Shown: positions 17,238 through 26,325, counted from the stretch's first letter. The stretch: DNA of 34,177 nucleotides from Fastidiosipila sp. (GCA_012511175.1 JAAZGO010000018.1:1-34177); one strand, 5' to 3'. The notes: generated by a model not told the origin, from the sequence alone. Program-made: numbers and translations.

Positions 17238-17313
17238 TGGTGGACGATAAGAGACTCGAACTCTCGACCTCTGCGATGCGAACGCAGCGCTCTCCCAACT
17301 GAGCTAATCGCCC
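17238..17313 (-). tRNA. tRNA-Ala (anticodon CGC)
   Basis: 76 nt with the CCA end encoded. The cloverleaf is complete: acceptor GGGCGAT/ATCGTCC with the G3-U70 wobble pair that is the alanine identity element, D arm GCTC/GAGC, anticodon stem CTGCG/CGCAG with loop TTCGCAT (anticodon CGC, reading GCG), variable loop AGGTC, T arm with TTCGAGT, and discriminator A73. Confidence 0.97.
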
Positions 17314-17346
17314 GGATTGTGTCCGGCTCTCCCCGGACGCCAAGTC

Positions 17347-17374
17347 ATTTTATCATAAGTCGCCTCTTTGTCCA
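17347..17374 (-). promoter_or_regulatory. Promoter of tRNA-Ala
   Basis: -35 TGGACA (17374-17369) and -10 TAAAAT (17352-17347) on the minus strand with a 16-bp spacer, about 35 bp upstream of the tRNA. A small hairpin (GTCCGG/CCGGAC, 17321-17338) lies in the leader just before the tRNA 5' end. Confidence 0.6.
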
Positions 17375-17393
17375 GCGGACTGGAAATTGTTAC

Positions 17394-18203
17394 TCAGCCA
17401 TAGAGCCGCCCGACAATCCAATGAGTCAGCCTCACTGGCAGCAGCTTAAAGAGGACAAGAACCAGCCGGTAAAAAAAGCCCAGCCCGTAAAGCGGCTTGG
17501 GGTGTTTCTTTTTTGCTATCCGGATTATCTTTGCTGCAATCGCCGATGGCTCTGTGCCTGTCCGCTCATCATCTTCCATGCGGGCAACGGACCGCTCACA
17601 GCCCTCCCCGTATTCAGTCAAAAGGCAGGAATCCTTGACCCGGTTATCCGGGAAGGAGGTCGCCACATCGCCGGGCATGACGGCGACTGTCTTGATTCCG
17701 AAAGCTTTCAGCTCGGTATTGAGGGCCAGGGCCAGCATGTTGAGACTGGCTTTGGTGGCTGAATAGAAACTCTGGTAAGGAAGGGATACAACAGCTGCGA
17801 CAGAACTGGTCAGGATGATCCGGCCATTTTTTTCCCTTAGGAGAGGGATGCTGTGCCGGACCACCTCGGCTGATGAGAAAAAATTAAGATCAAACTGCCG
17901 CATGACCTCCTCTTTGGGCGTATCAGCGATCGCACCGGCAATACCGAATCCCGCGTTGGAAAAGACCGCGTCCAGGAAGTCCGTTTTCCCCCTGATTTCT
18001 TCAAAGGCTTGGGACAGGGCCCTTTCATCCGTAATATCGCAGGCAATCTGGCAGAGCATCCCGCCTTTGGGATAGGATTCTTCCGGAAGGACCGTCCGCG
18101 ACAATGAGTAGACATGACTCCCCCCGCGAAGCAGGAGGTCAGCCAGGGCCTTGCCGATGCCGGAGCTCCCCCCGGTCACCAGGACCCGTTCAAGGCTTGA
18201 CAT
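17394..18203 (-). CDS. Short-chain dehydrogenase/reductase
   Basis: 269 residues. Classical SDR with a Rossmann NAD(P)-binding TGGSSGIG (10-17), acidic residue D57, NAG (83-85), catalytic Ser in LTSSVAA, and YxxxK (Y147, K151 in YSATK). The C-terminus is hydrophobic (FFYRLVLVLFKLLPV), suggesting membrane association. The substrate is unknown. Two adjacent ATGs occur; the one at 18203 lies 6 nt from AGGAGG and is preferred over 18206. The start overlaps the end of thpR by 14 bp, so translation is probably coupled. Confidence 0.93.
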   Translation of the reverse strand: MSSLERVLVTGGSSGIGKALADLLLRGGSHVYSLSRTVLPEESYPKGGMLCQIACDITDERALSQAFEEIRGKTDFLDAVFSNAGFGIAGAIADTPKEEVMRQFDLNFFSSAEVVRHSIPLLREKNGRIILTSSVAAVVSLPYQSFYSATKASLNMLALALNTELKAFGIKTVAVMPGDVATSFPDNRVKDSCLLTEYGEGCERSVARMEDDERTGTEPSAIAAKIIRIAKKKHPKPLYGLGFFYRLVLVLFKLLPVRLTHWIVGRLYG

Positions 18204-18777
18204 CATTTTCCTCCTTTCCCAGGCCGAAAGGATACCGGCTCAAGGGTGTGTAAACCAGCTTGCCTCCAACGAAACGGGACCAGAATAAAACAGCTTCATC
18301 CGCAACGAAAGCCTGAGGCAGATTGAAAGCGGAATAAAAATCGTCCGAATCAAGAAAACTGCCCTCTGCCTCCCTGATCAGGGTCAAGTGGGGGGTATAG
18401 GGACGTTGATCCAGACGGAGCCCGATTGCCTCCAGGGCGGCCAGCTCGGATTCCCTGTATGCCTCAAGCGCCTTGTCCGGCTCCAGATGCCAGACGACCA
18501 GATCCCCGCCCTTTTTGCGGCGGAACAAACCGCCTTTCCCCGCTGAAAGGATGGGGGAAAAAGGCCGATCCAGTCCGGTCAATGCTGAGATTATCTCTTT
18601 CTCTTTGGCCGTCTCCCCGATGAAATTGAGGGTCAGATGAAGCCGTTCAGGCGGCACAAAGCGCCCGCGCACACCCTGCTCTTTCAAGGCCTCACAGTTT
18701 GATGCGATTGCTTCCAGCCAGTCCTCGGGCAACTCAATGGCGGTAAAGAGTCTTTTTTCCACAGCGGCCATAGGCAT
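18190..18777 (-). CDS. thpR: RNA 2',3'-cyclic phosphodiesterase (2H family)
   Basis: 195 residues. 2H-phosphoesterase formerly called 2'-5' RNA ligase, opening 2',3'-cyclic phosphate ends of RNA. The two catalytic HxTx motifs are present: HLTL at 47-50 and HLTL at 130-133. The start is uncertain: the ATGs at 18777 and 18771 both give a typical LFTAIELP N-terminus but neither has a clear ribosome binding site. Longer readings would run into the upstream terminator and are excluded. It forms a two-gene unit with the overlapping SDR gene. Confidence 0.9.
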   Translation of the reverse strand: MPMAAVEKRLFTAIELPEDWLEAIASNCEALKEQGVRGRFVPPERLHLTLNFIGETAKEKEIISALTGLDRPFSPILSAGKGGLFRRKKGGDLVVWHLEPDKALEAYRESELAALEAIGLRLDQRPYTPHLTLIREAEGSFLDSDDFYSAFNLPQAFVADEAVLFWSRFVGGKLVYTPLSRYPFGLGKEENDVKP

Positions 18778-18799
18778 ATTCTGCCACACGTCCGCCCAA

Positions 18800-18835
18800 A
18801 GAAAAACGGGCCCCCCTATCAAAAGGAGGGGCCCG
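18800..18835 (-). terminator. Terminator of hppA
   Basis: On the minus strand CGGGCCCCTC pairs with GGGGGGCCCG (one U-G pair), followed by TTTTTCTTT. It lies about 20 bp after the hppA stop. Confidence 0.9.
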
Positions 18836-18856
18836 CATGTTCCAATTCAGTTTCCT

Positions 18857-21040
18857 TCAACTCAGAAGTGACTGGATCCAGCTGAGCAGGTTGAAGCGCG
18901 AGAAGACAGCGCCCATGACCACCGAAACCACCGACATGATCTTGATCAGGATGTCAAGCGAAGGTCCCACGGTATCTTTTAATGGATCGCCGACGGTGTC
19001 GCCAACGATGGCATGCTTATGTTCCTCGGACTCGCGGCTCAAGCCCTCAATACCGCCCACTTCGATAAACTTCTTGGCATTGTCCCAGGCACCGCCGGCG
19101 TTGCCGGTAAAGAGCGCCAGCATGATGGCTGAAATGGTCGAACCGATCAGGAGCCCCGCGACAAACATGGGGCCGAGGATAAAGCCGGTAACAACCGGAA
19201 AGAGAACGGCAAAGAGAGCAGAAACTCTCATCTCCTTCAGTGCGCCCCTGGAGGAGATGGCAATGCAGGTTTCATAGTCCGGCAGGACCTCTCCCTGGAG
19301 CAGACCCTTGATTTCACGAAACTGCCTGCGCACTTCGACCACCATGACCCGGGCCGTCTTGGTTACCGAGTCAATCAGCATGCCCGAGAACATGAAAGGC
19401 AGGGCGCCGCCCACCACCAGTCCGACCAGGGTCAGGGGCTGAATGGCGTCCAGGATGATCCGCTCGGTCGGAGGCGTGAAGGTGAAAAGGTAGGAAGAGA
19501 TCATGGACAGGGCAGCCAGAGCCGCGGAGCCGATGGCAAAGCCCTTGCCGATGGCAGCCGTTGTATTGCCCACCGCATCCAGGGTATCCGTGATCTGGCG
19601 CACCCCATTGTCCAGGAAACTCATTTCCGCGATGCCGCCGGCATTGTCGGCGATGGGCCCATAGGTATCCACCGAGACGGTCGCTGTGACGAAGGACAGC
19701 ATGCCGGTCGCCGCCATGGCGACCCCATACATGCCAGCCAGCTGGTAGGCGCCCAGGATGGCCAGCCCTAGCGTCACGCAAGGGTACATGGTCGATTTCA
19801 TGCCGACAGCCAATCCCTCGGTCACGGTCAAGGCGACACCTTCTTTGGTTGATTCGGCGATGACCTTGGTCGGTTTATAGGAATAGCTGGTGTAATATTC
19901 CGCGAAGACCCCGATGATAATCCCGCTGATCACGCCCATGCTGGCTGCCAGCAGGGGTGAAATCCAGCCAACCGCAAATTGGGCATTCTTCATTTCGACC
20001 GGGTTCATCCGGCCAAACATGATCCAGGCCAATACGAGTCCGAAGATCAGGGTTGCGCCGGCTGAGATCCAGGTCGACATATTGAGTTCATGGTGAGGGT
20101 TTTCCGACAATTTCTTTTTGAGAAGAAGCGACATTATCCCGATGACGCAGGCCACAAGCCCGCCCGCGGCAAAGACCAGCGGGTAGTTGATCATGGCGGA
20201 GACCATGCCCTTGCTTACATCGACGTGGTGGCTTCTGAAAACTTCACAGGCCAGGATGACCGCAGACATGATGGCGCCGACGTAAGACTCGAGAAGATCA
20301 GAGCCAAGTCCGGCCACATCGCCCACATTGTCTCCGACGTTGTCTGCAATGGTGGCAGGATTTCTCGGATCGTCCTCAGGAATATCCACCTCGGTCTTGC
20401 CCACCAGATCGGCCCCCATGTCGGCCGCCTTGGTATAGATGCCGCCGCCGACCCGGTTGAACATGGCGATGATGGAACAGCCGAGCGCGTAGCCTGAAAG
20501 GGTGATGGTAAAGGTGGTCGGTAATCCCCACCAGTTGATGTGCTGAACCCCGTCAACGATATCGCGCATCTGTCCGAATACGTGCCCAAAGACCAGGTAG
20601 ACAATCAGGATTCCCAGGAGGGCAAAGCCCCCGACACAAAGACCCATGACAGTTCCGCCCCGGTAGGCCACTTTCAAAGTCTCACTCAAACTTCGCGATT
20701 CGCGGGCCTTGTTGGTCACCCGGACATTGGAATAGGTGGCAATCTTCATTCCAATAAAACCCGCCAGGGCGCTCATGACTGCCCCGACAATAAAAGCCAC
20801 CGCCATCTGCCAGGTGATCAGGATGCCCAGGATCACCGAGATAATGGCTGCGATGATGGCGACCACCCGGTATTCGTAATTAATGAAGGTCGAAGCGCCG
20901 AGGCGGATGGCCGCGGCGATTTCCTGCATCCGTTCCGTCCCCTCATCCATCCGCTTGACCGCATAGTAGTTGATGGCCGCGTAACCGAGCGCCAGCACAG
21001 TCCCGAAGGCCATGATAACCGTCAAGATGACAAGACTCAT
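18857..21040 (-). CDS. hppA: Membrane-bound ion-translocating pyrophosphatase
   Basis: 727 residues with about 15-16 predicted membrane helices. It hydrolyses pyrophosphate and pumps H+ or Na+ across the membrane. Signature segments are GGGIYTKAADMGADLVGK (usual DVGADLVGK), EDDPRNPATIADNVGDNVGD and a C-terminal AWDNAKKF/GDTVGDPLKDT region. GNTTAAIGKG has Ala at 495 and Gly at 498, the pattern of K+-dependent enzymes (K+-independent ones have Lys and Thr there). Which ion is pumped cannot be decided here. AGGAG lies 7 nt before the ATG. It is a single-gene unit with its own terminator. Confidence 0.97.
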   Translation of the reverse strand: MSLVILTVIMAFGTVLALGYAAINYYAVKRMDEGTERMQEIAAAIRLGASTFINYEYRVVAIIAAIISVILGILITWQMAVAFIVGAVMSALAGFIGMKIATYSNVRVTNKARESRSLSETLKVAYRGGTVMGLCVGGFALLGILIVYLVFGHVFGQMRDIVDGVQHINWWGLPTTFTITLSGYALGCSIIAMFNRVGGGIYTKAADMGADLVGKTEVDIPEDDPRNPATIADNVGDNVGDVAGLGSDLLESYVGAIMSAVILACEVFRSHHVDVSKGMVSAMINYPLVFAAGGLVACVIGIMSLLLKKKLSENPHHELNMSTWISAGATLIFGLVLAWIMFGRMNPVEMKNAQFAVGWISPLLAASMGVISGIIIGVFAEYYTSYSYKPTKVIAESTKEGVALTVTEGLAVGMKSTMYPCVTLGLAILGAYQLAGMYGVAMAATGMLSFVTATVSVDTYGPIADNAGGIAEMSFLDNGVRQITDTLDAVGNTTAAIGKGFAIGSAALAALSMISSYLFTFTPPTERIILDAIQPLTLVGLVVGGALPFMFSGMLIDSVTKTARVMVVEVRRQFREIKGLLQGEVLPDYETCIAISSRGALKEMRVSALFAVLFPVVTGFILGPMFVAGLLIGSTISAIMLALFTGNAGGAWDNAKKFIEVGGIEGLSRESEEHKHAIVGDTVGDPLKDTVGPSLDILIKIMSVVSVVMGAVFSRFNLLSWIQSLLS

Positions 21041-21110
21041 CTTCTCTCTCCTTGTTCTTTAGTTGGGGAATTCATCCGCCCGAAAGGGCCCGCCCCCTTC
21101 ACACCACTAG

Positions 21111-21138
21111 ATGGTATCACGCTTTTGGTCAAATGCAA
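21111..21138 (-). promoter_or_regulatory. Possible hppA promoter
   Basis: TTGCAT (21138-21133) and TACCAT (21116-21111) on the minus strand with a 16-bp spacer, about 70 bp upstream of hppA. Match to consensus is moderate. Confidence 0.3.
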
Positions 21139-21154
21139 GCCAAATGCGAAGGAA

Positions 21155-21182
21155 AGCCCGGCACCTCTCAAGGTGCCGGGCT
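21155..21182 (-). terminator. Terminator of the opp operon
   Basis: Perfect 12-bp stem AGCCCGGCACCT/AGGTGCCGGGCT with a 4-nt loop, followed on the minus strand by TTCCTTCG. The T-tract is short but the stem is very stable. It lies about 54 bp after the oppA stop. Confidence 0.75.
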
Positions 21183-21235
21183 CCGCTGTTAACATATCAA
21201 GACAATGTCAACGCCAGGCTTGCTCCATCCGGCAA

Positions 21236-23044
21236 TTATTTTCCGAACTGAGCGTCGTTGTTGCCGGAGGTCGACGTCCACATCTCAAGCATGTTGATGG
21301 GGTCGTTGAAGTCAGCGATCCAGCCGTGACGGGCAACGTCATAATGGCCGGCTTTTCTTTCAGCCAGGGTGGTATCCCAATCCTGCTGATTAACGGTCAT
21401 TTCAATCCCGAGCTGGGCCAGGTCGTCGATGATGATCTGAGCGATCTGGGCGTGAGCCTCATGGGTATTGAAGAGATAGTTGATGTGGATCGGATTCGAG
21501 TCGAGGAGTTTGCCGTCGCCGCCGAATTCGTAGCCGGCCTCTTCAAGCAGTTCTCTCGCCTTGTCGAGATCCTGCTCGTAGGGGTAGTAGCCCGCGGAGG
21601 CCTCATCCGGATAGGAGTAGGCAGCGGTATTGCGTTTGAACTCGTGACCGGTGCCATCCAGCATCATGGGCGGGATGAAGGAGTTGGCCAGGGTCTGGCC
21701 GGTCTGTCCCACTACGTCGACGATGTACTGACGGTCGATGGCATACATGACTGCCCATCTGACCTTGGCCGCCTGAGCGACCGACATGCCGTCAAACATA
21801 TCGGACTTGACGTTGAAGATGACAAAATAGGTCCCCAGGTTGTCCACCACGTGGAACTCCGGATTGTTCTCCTCGAGAAGCTTCTTGATTTCAGCCGGCG
21901 GTACGTTGTCGATGAAATCGAGGTCACCGGCCGTGTACATCTGATAGATGACCGGATCATCGTCGTTGAGGACGAAGTGCAGCTTCTGGAGCTTGACATT
22001 GTCAGCCCGGTGGAAGTGCGGATTCTTCTCAAAGGTGATGCTGCGGTTGTGCTCCCAGCCCGTGTTCATGAAGGGGCCGTTGGAGATGTAGCCGCCCTCC
22101 TGGGTCCAGGCAGCGGGATCCTTGATCTTGCCGTCGGTGTCCCTGTAGCCGGGTGCGCCTTCGACTGAAGCCTTGTGGACCGGGAAGTAGGTCGGGAAGG
22201 CGCAAAGATCGAGGAAGTAGGCCGTAATGGCTTTCAGCTCGATGGTCAGCGTCTTGCCGTCTTCCGAGGCCTTGACAGCCAGGTTCTCGACATCTTCCGT
22301 GTCATCCTCGGGCCAGCCCTTGATGCAGTCCAGCATGTAACGGTAGTCGGCTCCGACTTCCGGATCGGCGGCGCGCTTGAGTGAATACTCGAAGTCGTGC
22401 GCGTCAAAGGGGTCGCCGTTGGACCATTTCAGGCCGTCACGCATGGTGAAGGTGTAGGTCATGCCGTCGTCGGAAATGTCAATTTTCTCGGCTGTGTCGG
22501 GCACCAGCTCCATCTTCTCGTTGTAGGTCACCAGACCGGAGAAGGAGTTGACCGCCATGACCGCTCCGTCAACGGCCGAGTTGAGCGCGGGATCGATGTA
22601 CTGCGGCTCACTGGCAATGCAGAGATTCAGGGTGTCACGGTCCCCAAAGGTCGCTTTTTCAAAGTACTTGTAAGCGTAGGGCGTGACATAGTAGCCTTCA
22701 ACTCCGGGCTTGGCCATGTAGTTGTCGTTGTAATGGTAGATCGGCACAATGGCGCCGGTCGCCATCAACATGTCTTCCGCTTCGTGCATGGCAGCCAGAC
22801 GGGCATCCATGTCCTGCGTTGTCTTGATGAACTCAATCAGATCATCGTAGGCCTTCCAGTCGTGCGGATCCGGATATTCATCATCCTCTCCGGGCTCGCC
22901 CGGTCCCTCGGTCTCTCCCGGCTGGGTCGGAGCCTCAGTCTTGCCCGGCTCCGGCGCCTTGGTCGGTTCCGCTTCCTTCGGCGCACAGGCAACGAGTGTG
23001 AGGATCATGACGAACATCAAAAGGATTGTCAGTAGTTTCTTCAT
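21236..23044 (-). CDS. oppA: Circularly permuted OppA-like peptide-binding lipoprotein
   Basis: 602 residues. The lipoprotein signal ends LTLVAC (C20), followed by a Pro/Glu/Gly-rich linker (21-57). Residues about 58-132 (with YDDLIEFIKTT, MHEAEDMLM, IVPIYHYND, GYYVTPYAYKYF) match the segment that normally ends solute-binding proteins of the OppA family. From about 135 the usual mature N-terminus begins (TLNLCIASEPQYIDPAL, then DGLKWSNGDPFDAHDF). The protein stops at SGNNDAQFGK, exactly where that C-terminal segment normally follows. No remnant is seen after the stop, so this is a circular permutation. It captures peptides for the OppBCDF transporter. It is the last gene of the operon; AGGAGG lies 5 nt before the ATG. 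Confidence 0.92.
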   Translation of the reverse strand: MKKLLTILLMFVMILTLVACAPKEAEPTKAPEPGKTEAPTQPGETEGPGEPGEDDEYPDPHDWKAYDDLIEFIKTTQDMDARLAAMHEAEDMLMATGAIVPIYHYNDNYMAKPGVEGYYVTPYAYKYFEKATFGDRDTLNLCIASEPQYIDPALNSAVDGAVMAVNSFSGLVTYNEKMELVPDTAEKIDISDDGMTYTFTMRDGLKWSNGDPFDAHDFEYSLKRAADPEVGADYRYMLDCIKGWPEDDTEDVENLAVKASEDGKTLTIELKAITAYFLDLCAFPTYFPVHKASVEGAPGYRDTDGKIKDPAAWTQEGGYISNGPFMNTGWEHNRSITFEKNPHFHRADNVKLQKLHFVLNDDDPVIYQMYTAGDLDFIDNVPPAEIKKLLEENNPEFHVVDNLGTYFVIFNVKSDMFDGMSVAQAAKVRWAVMYAIDRQYIVDVVGQTGQTLANSFIPPMMLDGTGHEFKRNTAAYSYPDEASAGYYPYEQDLDKARELLEEAGYEFGGDGKLLDSNPIHINYLFNTHEAHAQIAQIIIDDLAQLGIEMTVNQQDWDTTLAERKAGHYDVARHGWIADFNDPINMLEMWTSTSGNNDAQFGK

Positions 23045-23064
23045 TCTTTCCTCCTTTTTCCTCT

Positions 23065-23126
23065 CCCCAAAGGGGCTTTCTTCCGGTTTATCACGGTCCG
23101 GCCCGGTGTCGGTTGTCAGCCAACCG
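23065..23126 (-). other. Hairpins between oppF and oppA
   Basis: The 127-bp gap holds two inverted repeats: CGGTTG/CAACCG with a 5-nt loop (23126-23110) and CCCC-TTT-GGGG (23075-23065) just upstream of the oppA ribosome binding site. Neither is followed by a T-run. They could be processing or stability elements that set oppA mRNA level apart from the rest of the operon. Confidence 0.45.
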
Positions 23127-23171
23127 CTGTCTTTGGTTTCTTCATGTCCCGCAAGTTATGCGTTCGCTTAC

Positions 23172-24212
23172 CTAACGATTCCAGCAGGCGACAAAATGTT
23201 CGCCGCCTCTATCCTCAAAGGGGGGTGTTTCCAATGCACACTGCTCGGTTGCGTAAGGGCAGCGCGTTCGAAAGGCGCATCCGCTCGGCACATGCAGAGG
23301 GCTCGGAACATCTCCTTCAAGTACAATCCGGTGACTCTCCCGGGCCGTCCTGGGATCGGGAATGGGGACGGCGGAGAAGAGCGATTGGGTGTAGGGATGG
23401 ATAGGATTGCTGTTGATCTCATCCGTCTTTGCCTGCTCAACCATTTTGCCAAGGTACATGACCGCGATACGGTCGCTCATATAGGTCACAACCAGAATAT
23501 CATGAGCAATGAAAAGATAGCTCAAATTGAGCTGATCCTGGAGATCCTTGAACATGTTGAGTATCTGCGCCTGGATGGACACATCCAGCGCGGATACCGA
23601 TTCGTCGCAGACGATGAACTTGGGATTGATGGCCAGGGCCCTGGCAATGCCGATCCGCTGGCGCTGGCCGCCTGAAAACTCGTGGGCATAGCGGGTCGCG
23701 TGTTCCTTGTTGAGCCCGACTAGGCGCATCAGGTCATAAACGCGTTCCCTTTGCTCCTTCTTGGTTTTAAAAATCTTATGGATGGACAGGGATTCGCCGA
23801 TGATATCCTCCACGGTCATGCGGGGGTTGAGTGAGGAATAGGGATCCTGGAAAACCATTTGCATGTTGCGCCGAAGTGAGCGGACGTTCTTCTCGGAAAT
23901 CAGCGATCCGTTAAAATAGACATCGCCTGCCGTCGGCGGATAAAGCCACATGAGCGCCCGACCGACTGTGGTCTTGCCGCAGCCGGATTCACCGACCAGG
24001 CCCAGGGTTTCCTTGTGGCGGATGAAAAAGGAGACATCATCAACCGCCTTGAGCGGCAGGGAACTGAAAAGACCCGTCTTGATATTGAAATGCTTGCTAA
24101 GATTCCGTACTTCCAGGATGTTGGCCGGATCCGGCTGGTAGTCCAGCTTTTTGGAGGCATCCCTTTTACCGGCATTTGCCTTGGCGGCAGACTCCTTCAC
24201 TTGGCTGGTCAT
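23172..24212 (-). CDS. oppF: Oligopeptide ABC transporter ATPase OppF
   Basis: 346 residues. ATP-binding subunit: Walker [10 protein letters not shown] (74-82), signature [15 protein letters not shown], Walker [10 protein letters not shown] (Ser where Pro is usual), H-loop FIAHD, and the C-terminal oligopeptide-family extension with [14 protein letters not shown], whose cysteines match the Opp/Dpp iron-sulfur or metal-binding pattern. The N-terminus carries an unusual basic, Lys/Ala-rich stretch of about 25 residues before the ABC domain. The ATG at 24212 overlaps the oppD stop as ATGA, with GGGAGG 9 nt upstream; a longer in-frame reading lies inside oppD and is rejected. Confidence 0.96.
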   Translation of the reverse strand: MTSQVKESAAKANAGKRDASKKLDYQPDPANILEVRNLSKHFNIKTGLFSSLPLKAVDDVSFFIRHKETLGLVGESGCGKTTVGRALMWLYPPTAGDVYFNGSLISEKNVRSLRRNMQMVFQDPYSSLNPRMTVEDIIGESLSIHKIFKTKKEQRERVYDLMRLVGLNKEHATRYAHEFSGGQRQRIGIARALAINPKFIVCDESVSALDVSIQAQILNMFKDLQDQLNLSYLFIAHDILVVTYMSDRIAVMYLGKMVEQAKTDEINSNPIHPYTQSLFSAVPIPDPRTARESHRIVLEGDVPSPLHVPSGCAFRTRCPYATEQCALETPPFEDRGGEHFVACWNR

Positions 24213-25234
24213 GCGCTGTCGCCTCCCTCTTCTTTGGTTTCTGCGCCCCGGTGATTCAACAGATATTCGCGGACATTGACCCAGCAGGCGGCCGACTGTG
24301 TTTCTGACAGGACGATCTCCTCGGGACTTTGTTCCAGACAGATTTCCATGGCTGCCTGGCAGCGGGGGGCAAAAGCGCATCCCTCCGGCAAGTTGAGAAG
24401 GTCAATGGGGTTACCTGCAATGGGTACCAGCCGCTCGTCGGATTTCTGTGACTTGGGAATGGACTTGAGCAGGTTCTTGGTGTACTCATGCTTGGGTGAG
24501 TAGAAGATGTCGTCCGTTGTCCCCCGCTCACAGATGGATCCGGCGTACATGACGATGATTTCGTCACACATATCCGCAATCACGCCCAGGTCATGGGTGA
24601 TCATGATGACGGCCATGCCGAACTGCTGCTGCAGCTCTTTAATCAGCTCAAGGATCTGGGCCTGGATGGTCACATCGAGGGCGGTCGTCGGCTCGTCCGC
24701 AATCAGGATGTCCGGCTCACAGGCGAGCGCCATGGCAATCATGACCCGCTGGCGCATGCCGCCCGACAGTTCATGGGGATATTGTTTGATGCGCCGCTTG
24801 GGGTCATTAATGCCCACAAGCCGGATCAATTCAAGCGAGCGCTCCCTGATTGCCTGGCCCCTGCGGTCGGTGTGCAGCCGGATGGCCTCATCCAGCTGAT
24901 TGCCGATGGTGTAAACAGGATTCAGTGAGGTCATGGGATCCTGGAAAATGATGCTGATGCTCTCGCCTCTGTACTCCCGCATCTTTTTGTCGGACAGCTT
25001 CAAAAGATCCTTTCCCTTGAAAATGATTTCTCCGCCGGTAACGCGGCCGGGAAAGGATAAAATCTGCATGATCGAATAAGCCGTCACACTCTTCCCGCTC
25101 CCCGACTCCCCGACAATGCCCAGGACCTTGCCGCGGTCCAGTTCAAAGGAGATGCCGTTGACTGCCTTGACTTCCCCGGAATCTGTGAAGAATGAAGTGC
25201 TTAGATTTTTAACTTCCAACAAATGTTCTGCCAT
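24209..25234 (-). CDS. oppD: Oligopeptide ABC transporter ATPase OppD
   Basis: 341 residues. Second ATP-binding subunit of the peptide importer: Walker A GESGSGKS (42-49), Q-loop FQDPMTSLNP, signature LSGGMRQRVMIAMAL, Walker B LIADEPTTALD, H-loop MITHDLGV, and the oligopeptide-family C-terminus with CAFAPRCQAAMEIC. It pairs with OppF. The start lies 2 nt after the oppC stop, with GAGG 8 nt upstream inside the end of oppC. Confidence 0.97.
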   Translation of the reverse strand: MAEHLLEVKNLSTSFFTDSGEVKAVNGISFELDRGKVLGIVGESGSGKSVTAYSIMQILSFPGRVTGGEIIFKGKDLLKLSDKKMREYRGESISIIFQDPMTSLNPVYTIGNQLDEAIRLHTDRRGQAIRERSLELIRLVGINDPKRRIKQYPHELSGGMRQRVMIAMALACEPDILIADEPTTALDVTIQAQILELIKELQQQFGMAVIMITHDLGVIADMCDEIIVMYAGSICERGTTDDIFYSPKHEYTKNLLKSIPKSQKSDERLVPIAGNPIDLLNLPEGCAFAPRCQAAMEICLEQSPEEIVLSETQSAACWVNVREYLLNHRGAETKEEGGDSA

Positions 25235-25236
25235 GT

Positions 25237-26316
25237 CTATTTCCTCAACTTAGGGTCAAAAGCATCGCGCAGGCCGTCTCCGATTAGATTCAGGGCCAGC
25301 ACGATCAAGGAGATGATGACCGCCGGAAAAATCAGCTGGTAGGGGTAGGCCTGCATGCCCTGCCGCGCTTCACTTGCCAGCGAGCCCAGGCTGGGCATGG
25401 GCACCGCCACACCCAGGCCGAGAAAGCTTAGGAAACTTTCCGTGAAGATGGCCGAAGGAATCTGGAGGGCCGTTGAGATAATGATGACACTGATGCAGTT
25501 GGGCAAAATATGCTTGCGGATGGTTCTCGCCTTGGATGCGCCCATGGAATTGGCGGCCAGTACATATTCATTTTCCTTGATGGACAGGATCTGACCCCGG
25601 ATCAGGCGGGCCATGCTGACCCAGTAAAGGAGGCCGAAGACGATGAACATGCTGATCATGCCGGTGCCGATTTTGGCCAGGATGGTTCCCTGAATCTGCT
25701 TTCCGATGGTTTCCTTGAGAACAAAGGACAGCAGGATAATCATCAGGGTATCAGGCAGCGAATAGATGATGTCCACGATCCGCATCATGACCAGGTCGGT
25801 CTTGCCGCCCAGAAAACCGGATATGGATCCGTAAATCAGGCCGATAACCAAGACGATCAGACTGGCGAAAAAACCCACAATCAGCGAAACCCGGGTTCCG
25901 ATGATGACGCGGATGAAATAATCCCGCCCCAGCGGGTCCGTTCCCATGACATGCGGGAAGAGATCCCCGCCCTTATCGATGTATTCCTGTTCTTTTTCAG
26001 ACCACTCATAAGGCCGCAAATTGGCGACCGTCCGGTCGCGCTGACCCTCCACCCGGATGGTTTCGCTGTACTTGTAAGGCACGAACTTGGGGATGATCAC
26101 GATGGCCAGGATGATCAGTATCAAAACAATCACACTGGTCATGGCCATTTTATTCTTTTTGAAGTTTTTGAAGCCGTCCCGCCAGAAAGTACTGGGCGGA
26201 CGCATGACTTCGAAACTCTGTTTGTCCTCCTCTGAAGCCAGGGTAAACTTGGACAGGTCGACTTGCATGCTCAGCAGGTTTTTGGCAAAAGGTGCCCGTT
26301 TATTTCCGTCACTCAT
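25237..26316 (-). CDS. oppC: Oligopeptide ABC transporter permease OppC
   Basis: 359 residues. Inner-membrane permease of the Opp/Dpp family: first helix at about 58-77, a periplasm-side loop ending in GTDPLGRDYFIRV (family hallmark), then five more helices and the EAA-loop NSMGASKARTIRKHILPN that docks with the ATPases. The cytoplasmic N-terminus of about 55 residues is longer than usual for OppC. AGGGGG lies 5 nt upstream of the ATG, and oppB ends 9 nt before. Confidence 0.95.
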   Translation of the reverse strand: MSDGNKRAPFAKNLLSMQVDLSKFTLASEEDKQSFEVMRPPSTFWRDGFKNFKKNKMAMTSVIVLILIILAIVIIPKFVPYKYSETIRVEGQRDRTVANLRPYEWSEKEQEYIDKGGDLFPHVMGTDPLGRDYFIRVIIGTRVSLIVGFFASLIVLVIGLIYGSISGFLGGKTDLVMMRIVDIIYSLPDTLMIILLSFVLKETIGKQIQGTILAKIGTGMISMFIVFGLLYWVSMARLIRGQILSIKENEYVLAANSMGASKARTIRKHILPNCISVIIISTALQIPSAIFTESFLSFLGLGVAVPMPSLGSLASEARQGMQAYPYQLIFPAVIISLIVLALNLIGDGLRDAFDPKLRK

Positions 26317-26325
26317 GACAGCCCC

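Noticed and set aside
20540-22168. Long plus-strand reading frame of 542 codons opposite hppA and oppA
   Set aside because: It lies entirely antisense to two strongly supported genes and their terminator and has no recognisable domain. The length reflects GC-rich codon bias.
21236-23044. OppA as a simple C-terminal truncation or frameshift
   Set aside because: The missing C-terminal segment is present once, at the N-terminus, and no leftover coding sequence follows the stop.
24213-24380. Longer oppF start inside oppD
   Set aside because: ATG 24212 has a good ribosome binding site and the usual ATGA overlap; the extension is the other frame of oppD.
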